A stretch of 64,000 bases of DNA from Tubulanus polymorphus (lineage: Eukaryota > Nemertea > Palaeonemertea > Tubulaniformes > Tubulanidae): NCBI RefSeq assembly GCF_964204645.1, contig NC_134026.1, positions 11,250,450 to 11,314,449 on the forward strand, read 5' to 3'. Below, piece after piece: positions 58,270-64,000 of this stretch. A program made the position numbers and the translations under genes. The notes beneath the pieces were generated by a model. The model did not search any database, was not told the DNA's origin, and worked only from the letters and a program-made list of their open reading frames with translations. The number at the start of each line of letters is the position of its first letter. The stretch's first letter is position 1.

Positions 58270-58944
58270 GATGTAGAGAGAATCCCACAATGATAATAAA
58301 AAGTCCGACAAATGAAACTTCGAGATAGTAGTTTATTTCAACGTTTCGACTATATCCTAATAGTCATCTTCAGGAATAATGAGATACTACAAAAATTATG
58401 AGATATATATACAATCCAGAGACAAAGAGACTAATTCAAGTAATCAGAGATGATACAAACTAAAGGAAAATTAACGTAGAAACAGTTACACGCTAGAATA
58501 GATTAAAGGGAAGCAAACCAAGGGGTAATTATAAACAACAATAGTGAGTATAAATATAAATTGAAACTTAAAATCAATAGTAAAGAGACAAACTAAGGGG
58601 CACTTAAATTAAAACAATGGAGTTAAATTAAAACAATTAAAACTTTAAACCTGAAAGCGGAGTTGCTAGTCATGTATTTCAGACCTCGCACAATTTTGAT
58701 TTCGCTAACGCTGAATTAATTTACCCTTGCAGCGATAAAACTAAAAGACATATTTTGGAATCTGCATTAATAATTGAAAATTCAAACAACGTTGTAAATC
58801 TTAACAATCTTAACATAATTTTTGTAGTATCTCATTATTCCTGAAGATGACTATTAGGATATAGTCGAGACGTTGAAATAAACTACTATCTCGAAGTTTC
58901 ATTTTTCGGACTTTTTATCATCATTGTGGGATTCTCTCTACATC
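58270..58944 (+). mobile_element. Truncated Penelope-like element with inverted arms
   Basis: Inverted arms of about 130 bp: 58270-58397 and 58808-58944. Outer ends read GATGTAGAGAGAATCCCAC and its inverse; inner parts carry CTGAAGATGACTATTAGGAT then ATAGTCGAAACGTTGAAATA. The CTGAAGATGA...GTCGAAACGTT phrase is typical of Penelope-like terminal repeats, which are known to hold hammerhead-like ribozymes. Between the arms is the C-terminal end of a GIY-YIG-type ORF (58647-58844). One arm in inverse orientation plus a 5'-truncated body is a known Penelope arrangement. Confidence 0.8.
58647..58844 (+). pseudogene. Penelope-like element ORF, C-terminal (GIY-YIG region) fragment
   Basis: 65 codons ending at TGA 58842-58844, including SGVASHVFQTSHNFDF and KTKRHILESALI, which match the usual end of Penelope endonuclease ORFs (an H.F.T.HNFDF block, then a KR..LES block). 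The stop lies inside the CCTGAAGATGAC phrase of the right arm. The reverse transcriptase and the catalytic GIY-YIG part are absent, so this is a 5'-truncated remnant. Confidence 0.75.
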
Positions 58945-58946
58945 TT

Positions 58947-60033
58947 GGTGTTTGGGTCCGCTGGACCGTTAGAGGCTGGGCAACACAGCCAGTTCCACGA
59001 GGGTGTAGCAATATGTACACATTAGTATGTAGTTTAAATATCCACAGTAGAAATAAAACTGAATAAGTTGTATTTGGGTCCGTTAGAACGTTAGAGGCTG
59101 GGTGACGCATCCAGTTCACGAGGGTGTAGCAATGTAACAATTATATCATTCACAGTAGAAATAAAAACGAGTAATTCATATTGAGAATGTGAGGTACACA
59201 TTGTGTTGTTTCCTTTCTGTGAATCAGTTTCCGTTCCGCTCATGTATAGACACTCTCAGGACTCGATAAACAGCCGCTCGGACTGATGCTAAGGGCAGTC
59301 AATTTACTCCCGACGTGTCGTTTTATCAACGTAACGCTATATCAATATTCGAGAACCAAGGAATACCTGGTCGAATCAATACCGCCCGGCAGTCACAAAA
59401 AAATCGCTTCAGATCACATCAAATCGATAATTTTAAGAACCTCCTCAATCCAAACAGATTGAAATATAGACGTGGTTGATACATACGCTGACAGATGATC
59501 GGTGCGATTACCCTCGCAACACCAACGGACCCTGTTTTCACAGGACGGAAAGTACTCTCCACACGAGACGAGGAAAGCCCGTCCTACCTTTGCACAAATC
59601 TAACATCCATATCGGTTCTCACCACTACCCGCCACTGTAAGGCCTCGAAAGTGTTGTTGATACACACGCCATCTATCTGATTAGGCTATCAGTACTATTT
59701 GCAATGACTAGCAATATAACACACTCATACACCGACGCCTGTTTACTATATAAAAAAGAAACAACACAATGTGTACCTCACATTCTCAATATGAATTACT
59801 CGTTTTTATTTCTACTGTGAATGATATAATTGTTACATTGCTACACCCTCGTGAACTGGATGCGTCACCCAGCACCAGCCTCTAACGGTCTAACGAACCC
59901 AAATACAACTTATTCAGTTTTATTTCTACAAACTGTGGATATTTAAACTACATACTAATGTGTACATATTGCTACACCCTCGTGGAACTGGCTGTGTTGC
60001 CCAGCCTCTAACGGTCCAGCGGACCCAAACACC
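58947..60033. mobile_element. Foldback element with ~270-bp arms and internal subrepeats
   Basis: The left arm 58947-59212 is the inverse of 59758-60033. The ends read GGTGTTTGGGTCCGCTGGAC and its inverse. Each arm contains two ~120-base subrepeats (TTTGGGTCCG...TTAGAGGCTGGG...CGAGGGTGTAGCAAT...CACAGTAGAAATAAAA). The 0.54-kb centre has no recognisable gene. The left end starts two bases after the Penelope-like element ends. The ORFs at 58886-59140 and 59495-59680 are not supported. Confidence 0.85.
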
Positions 60034-60235
60034 TTAACACGGTTTATATAGGTTGAGTAGTTTCTGAGTAACTGCAGACACTAGTTTCACCCAAAAATCA
60101 TCTCAGTATTATAACATATGAAATGGCCTGTACTGAAAGGGTTAAACAACATATGAGCAGATATAGATATGTAAGGTATTCTCATTCTCAGGTGAGGAAC
60201 TACTTTCTCTTGCTATTGAATGAGCCTGGGTTTAT

Positions 60236-60408
60236 GAAATAGAGTGACATTGGGGAAAATGACGTACGGTGACATTGTGACAGTGATATAGGGGACAGTG
60301 ACACAGGGTAACATTGGGGACAGTGACAAAGTGATGTAGGGGACTGTGACGTAGGGTGACATTGGGGACAGTGACATGGAGTGACGTTGGGGACAAAGAC
60401 ATCTCCAG
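60236..60408. repeat. GTGACATTGGGGACA minisatellite
   Basis: Iterations of AGTGACATTGGGGACAGTGA and shorter GTGACATAGG variants. All three minus-strand ORFs here (Cys/Pro/His-rich) are produced by the repeat. Confidence 0.85.
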
Positions 60409-60426
60409 GACACACACTGTTAGAAA

Positions 60427-60603
60427 AAATCTTGTAAATTTACTAAAAAATCCTGGCAGCAAAGTTGACTAGCAAAAGTTGTAAAATTACATGCACTTGT
60501 AACCAGTACAATAACTTGTAATACTACAAGATTCAATTGTAGAAATACAACTTTTCCCAGTCAACTTTGCTGCCAGGAATTTTCAGTAAATTTACAAGAT
60601 TTG
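60427..60603. mobile_element. ~177-bp palindromic MITE
   Basis: 60427-60484 (AAATCTTGTAAATTTACTAA, then CCTGGCAGCAAAGTTGACT) is the inverse of 60547-60603 with few mismatches; the spacer is about 62 bases. TTGTAA/TTACAAG motifs also recur in the spacer. It lies downstream of the minus-strand gene ending at 61931 and could be in its 3'UTR. Confidence 0.8.
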
Positions 60604-61930
60604 ATTTCATTTCACAAGACAAATATGTAAAAACAATAACAACAGATTTTACATGTAACAATATAACATAGATGATTTATTCTTAGAAAATACTCCTAAA
60701 GTTTAAATTTGAATTAATTCTTCTACGAAACCAAAAAAGCTGTCATACATACTCAATGTATAAACAAACAAGTAACATTTCATGGTAGAACTTCAAATAT
60801 TTACATGTCCGTATTTCAGATTCTTGTTAGACATCAATGTCCCAAATTGGTTACTTTTAACACATGTACAGTGTAACCACGTCACAACCTTGTATGATTA
60901 CCCAATGTTTTAAGAAACACTGGTATAATGAACACTAGAAAATCCTGACAATCCTGCCTGACCAAAGAGAAAATTCACAAACCGCATATGAACTATTAAA
61001 TTCATTGTTCTGGGAGGTTTCGTTGCAACAAGATTTTCATTTAACAAGTTCTCATTACATTCAAAGATATTAAAAATCTTTATGTCATGATTTTAAAAAA
61101 ATAATTGTTTTGCCACTCTCTCAAATTATTTTAGCTTGCACAAGGAAAGACAAATTGAAAAACAGTTAACAAGTTCACTGCTGCCCAAAACGACTTAGTT
61201 AGACCAGCTTTCATCTATGTGACACAACTTAGTTTAGATTACTTGTACATGAACTTAATCTATATGTCCTTACATGTAATCATAGTTATAATCAATCGAA
61301 AATGATACGAATTAAGATCTACTTCACATGAATTAATGAAAAACGAGTGACTAAATTTAAGTCAAAACTTTTGACGCACTCATATCCACATTTTCAAAGA
61401 AAATTGTCAAAAATTTGAGCAGATGAATGTTTTGAACAATGATGTCAAAACATAATACAATCAAAAGAGATTTTATGAGAAAATAAAACTCTTTAACAGA
61501 GAAGAACAAGTTCAAAATTATCTAATACACATCATAGAATTTTAACCTGACTTAACTTAAAGCTCCTCTGGCATGGTTCTCACACTTACAAGAATTAAAA
61601 ATTCCCAAGTTTTTCCCTGTACTGTGGGAACCATGCTCTAGTGGAGTGTCAAGCGTCAGACGCGACGAAATCTAATATAAGAAATGAAAATCACATTCCA
61701 CACAAAACATTTCATAAACTTTTGAAACTCTTAACACCATATATAATAAAAGTTAGTATTTGATATTAAAACAAAAATCTTTAAACTTTAAAATCAAAAG
61801 ATTATGAATTCACTTGAATTCCGAGCATACAAGTGCATCAATTAATGGATGAGACCAGTTTCCTGCCATATTTTATATGCTTATATAAATGTACTATTAA
61901 TTAATTATGCAAGGTTTACAAGTGGTTACT
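60604..61930. other. AT-rich region 3' of the minus-strand gene
   Basis: Likely 3' flank or 3'UTR of the gene ending at 61931. A hairpin-forming pair, GCATGGTTCTCACA (61572-61585) and TGTGGGAACCATGC (61623-61636), marks a small foldback. A minus-strand AATAAA lies at 60676-60681, but it is too far away to call as the gene's signal. Confidence 0.4.
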
Positions 61931-64000
61931 CTAAATGCCCCAATCTGAATCCATTTCCTTCAAGTCGTTCACGAGTCTAATTATCCTTGGGTCCACTGAA
62001 TACTTGCGTTTCTTCAACGATTTTGAACCTTTGTCAGGGTTTATATACATGACACACCTGTAAGAAAAAAAGGGTAAGTATCAACCTTTAATCTTTCTAA
62101 AAAATTGTCTCACCTCGGAGATTACAAGTCTGCAACTAATGCATAATAGCTTCATCGGGATAATGAGTCTCATAACTAAAGTGCTTGTAATCATATGAAA
62201 TCAATTTACTTATAAATATTTAGTACTTCTCATCTTAACACTTTTGACTTGAATTTTGGTCCTTTATAGTTCACCTTGGAATAGGGTATGACTGAATTTA
62301 ACAATGGGGAACTCGCAACGTGACACGCCGTAGGTCGTCAGTTGTCAAAATTAGTTTGCACCGAATAAATATAGTCGCAGGACTCATCAAATACTTTCAT
62401 TCTTCCAATGAGATATCGGTATAGTTTTCATTAAAATTGATTCATTTAAGAGTAAAGTTCATTCAGCCTTAATTAAAATGTAGAACTCTTAACGCAGAAG
62501 ACAAACTGTCTACTAGTGACACCTGGTGGATCCTTGCCTGCAAACATGGAATCCTTGATTGCCTTAGAGATCAATGCGGGTACCACTTTGATCTCTAATT
62601 CCCTAAAAACCCTATATCACTATTTTCATTCAATTTCATGAAATATGAAGGATTATACCTCTGAATAAATTCCAAAGTGGTCTTGCAGTTGTCATCATAT
62701 GCGAGATTAAAAACATAATGCACAGAAAACCATGCCTCTACAGCCTGTTGCCATGTACTTAAACACTCTATCAAAATTCTGCTTTCCACAGCAATAAGAA
62801 ACTCCGTTGATTCAAAGATATTTTCACCTGCAAGGAAAATTTCAGTGTGTATATGCAAAATATTAAAAATTCAAAATCTTATAGGCTAAAATATTATATC
62901 GCATTCCTCTATAACTTGCCAAATTGAATCTCTTATTCTATCTACCCAGATGATTTTTATTTCCGAAATCATGATAAATTGAGTTGCCTACTAGTGACCC
63001 AGTCGATAGTGAAGCGTGAAACAAGGTATCACATTTTTAGCCTTAATAGATTGAGTTCAGGCAAGCTTACGTGGTGCATGGTACACCACTGGTTCCTGAC
63101 AGTTGTTATGTATCCCTTGCGTAGCAAGTCGACCTAAGCTAGCCTTTAAAAGTTGCAGGGTTACGTAAGACTGCCATAAGAAAACAATAAGTACAAACAA
63201 TATGAAGTAAATATGTTTGTAATATGTACAAACAACATGAAAGAGCTGCAAAATAAAGTCACATGTCAATTTTTATACAGATAAGAATCACATTCAGAAC
63301 GAAAAACATTTCGAAAATGGTAAAGGAATGATGTGGTAGATTTTTCTTTTGTGAAATAAAATTTCCTCATCATCACATAAACAAATTTGATTAATCTTAC
63401 CTAGAGCAATAATTATTGCAGAATTTCCTAGATTTCTGATAGCGTTTCTCTCCTAAAAATAAAAAAATACAAGAAATATTCAATATCTATTTTTAACAAG
63501 TCAACAGTATGCCATTTTGATTCTGCTTATACATGTAATTTTTAGTCCAAATGAAGTTCAATCAAGAATATAATATCCCAGCAGCACGAATGGAATCTTT
63601 TTGAGGTAATAACAACATAGAGCAAAGTCTAGTTTTTCAAATTCACAACTTATGCTATCTGAAAATTTTGTGGAAATCATCGACAAAATGGCATAGTTTT
63701 TTATGTATGAACTGAGCCCAATCTACCCATTTCCAGCAATGTTATTCAGGAAAGATACAAGATTATTGTCATTTCACTTAAAATACATATAATTATACTT
63801 GATAGATACAGTGCAGAAGAACCCTTTTAAAATCAATACTTACACTAAAAACACGAAACACAAAATCGACATCTTCTTCGAAGTAGCTTACCAGAAGTGG
63901 CAAGAATCCAATTGTCAGCGCCTCTTTATTCCTTTTTTGTGCAATATGTTTATCCATTTCCGCCACCCAGCTGCTGCACTTAGCATTTTTACTCTTTCGC
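61931..64000 (-). CDS. 3' part of a multi-exon gene, uncharacterised conserved family
   Basis: Four coding segments on the minus strand: at least 64000-63844, 63452-63401, 62827-62659 and 62057-61931 (stop TAG 61931-61933). Splice signals fit: donor GTAAGT after 63844, acceptor TTTTTAG and donor GTAAGA around the second, acceptor TTCCTTGCAG and donor GTATAA around the third, acceptor TTCTTACAG before the last. Phases agree at every junction (phase 0; G|GT; AG|G), giving 167 residues to the stop. The third segment has FLIAVESRILIE and HYVFNLAYD...TLEFIQR. The last has a basic GSKSLKKRK stretch and ends KEMDSDWGI. I recall this C-terminal pattern (LAVE..ILIE, YVFNL.Y, TLEFIQR, INP.KGSK, short acidic/Trp end) from multi-copy uncharacterised proteins of fish and invertebrates, function unknown. 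No membrane segment or known catalytic motif. The N-terminus lies beyond the window. Confidence 0.75.
62561..62602. other. Intronic hairpin, 11-bp perfect stem
   Basis: TTAGAGATCAA and TTGATCTCTAA flank a loop of about 13 bases inside the last intron of the minus-strand gene. No further function can be read from it. Confidence 0.5.

Noticed and set aside
60200-60462. Three overlapping Cys/Pro/His-rich ORFs on the minus strand
   Set aside because: All come from the GTGACATTGGGGACA minisatellite.
63071-63170. Possible extra exon of the minus-strand gene (acceptor TTCTTATGGCAG, donor GTAAGC)
   Set aside because: Both sites look usable and its end phase fits the next exon, but its start phase does not fit the preceding exon (63452-63401). 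Skipping it joins G|GT in frame and gives the family-like sequence.

Overview
The window reads as nuclear DNA of a non-vertebrate animal: AT-rich, CpG not visibly depleted, intron-bearing genes, and a dense, varied load of transposable elements (non-LTR retrotransposons, a Penelope-like element, a tRNA-derived SINE, a MULE transposase, pogo- and hAT-like non-autonomous elements, many foldback elements). Such a mixture is usual in marine invertebrates, and a lophotrochozoan is my guess, but nothing seen fixes the phylum. Only two host genes can be supported. One is an uninterrupted rhodopsin-class GPCR coding exon at 46.7-48.0 kb (+), which resembles the FFAR4/GPR120 long-chain fatty-acid receptor group. 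The other is the 3' part of a multi-exon gene at 61.9-64.0 kb (-), of a family I recognise only as uncharacterised; its four coding segments join with consistent splice phases.

Layout. 0-4 kb: satellite arrays inside an inverted-repeat-bounded block, a 0.35-kb direct duplication and a 666-bp foldback element. 5.0-7.7 kb (-): a broken, 5'-truncated non-LTR retrotransposon. 8.4-8.8 kb: a short unrecognised coding-like stretch with stops. 9-18 kb: little beyond scattered repeats. 18.3-19.5 kb: a foldback element carrying a nested hAT-like insertion. 20.2-20.6 kb: a SINE. 23.7-25.4 and 37.2-39.2 kb: two copies of one repeat facing each other. 25.5-27.2 kb: two adjacent elements sharing termini. 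27-45 kb: mostly non-coding with several small hairpin elements and a foldback at 42.2-42.9 kb. 45.2-46.2 kb: a degenerate TTCGAACA minisatellite and a decayed reverse transcriptase. 46.7-48.3 kb: the GPCR. 51.2-52.8 kb: a 290-bp tandem duplication, a pogo-like MITE and a dispersed repeat. 53.5-60.6 kb: a repeat-rich block with satellite copies, a frame-broken MULE transposase followed by a RING finger, a Penelope-like element with inverted arms, a second long-armed foldback element and a small palindrome. 61.9-64.0 kb: the 3' end of the second host gene.

The most unusual items are: (1) the MULE transposase whose reading path continues through an Asp-rich (GAC)n tract into a C-terminal C3HC4 RING finger; (2) several unrelated foldback elements whose arms are built from short iterated units with C-runs; (3) a short hairpin module (core GCTGCTTTGCAGC) found about a dozen times, including just upstream of the GPCR coding exon and at the ends of the large inverted repeat. 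No operons, CRISPR arrays or confident stand-alone RNA genes were seen.
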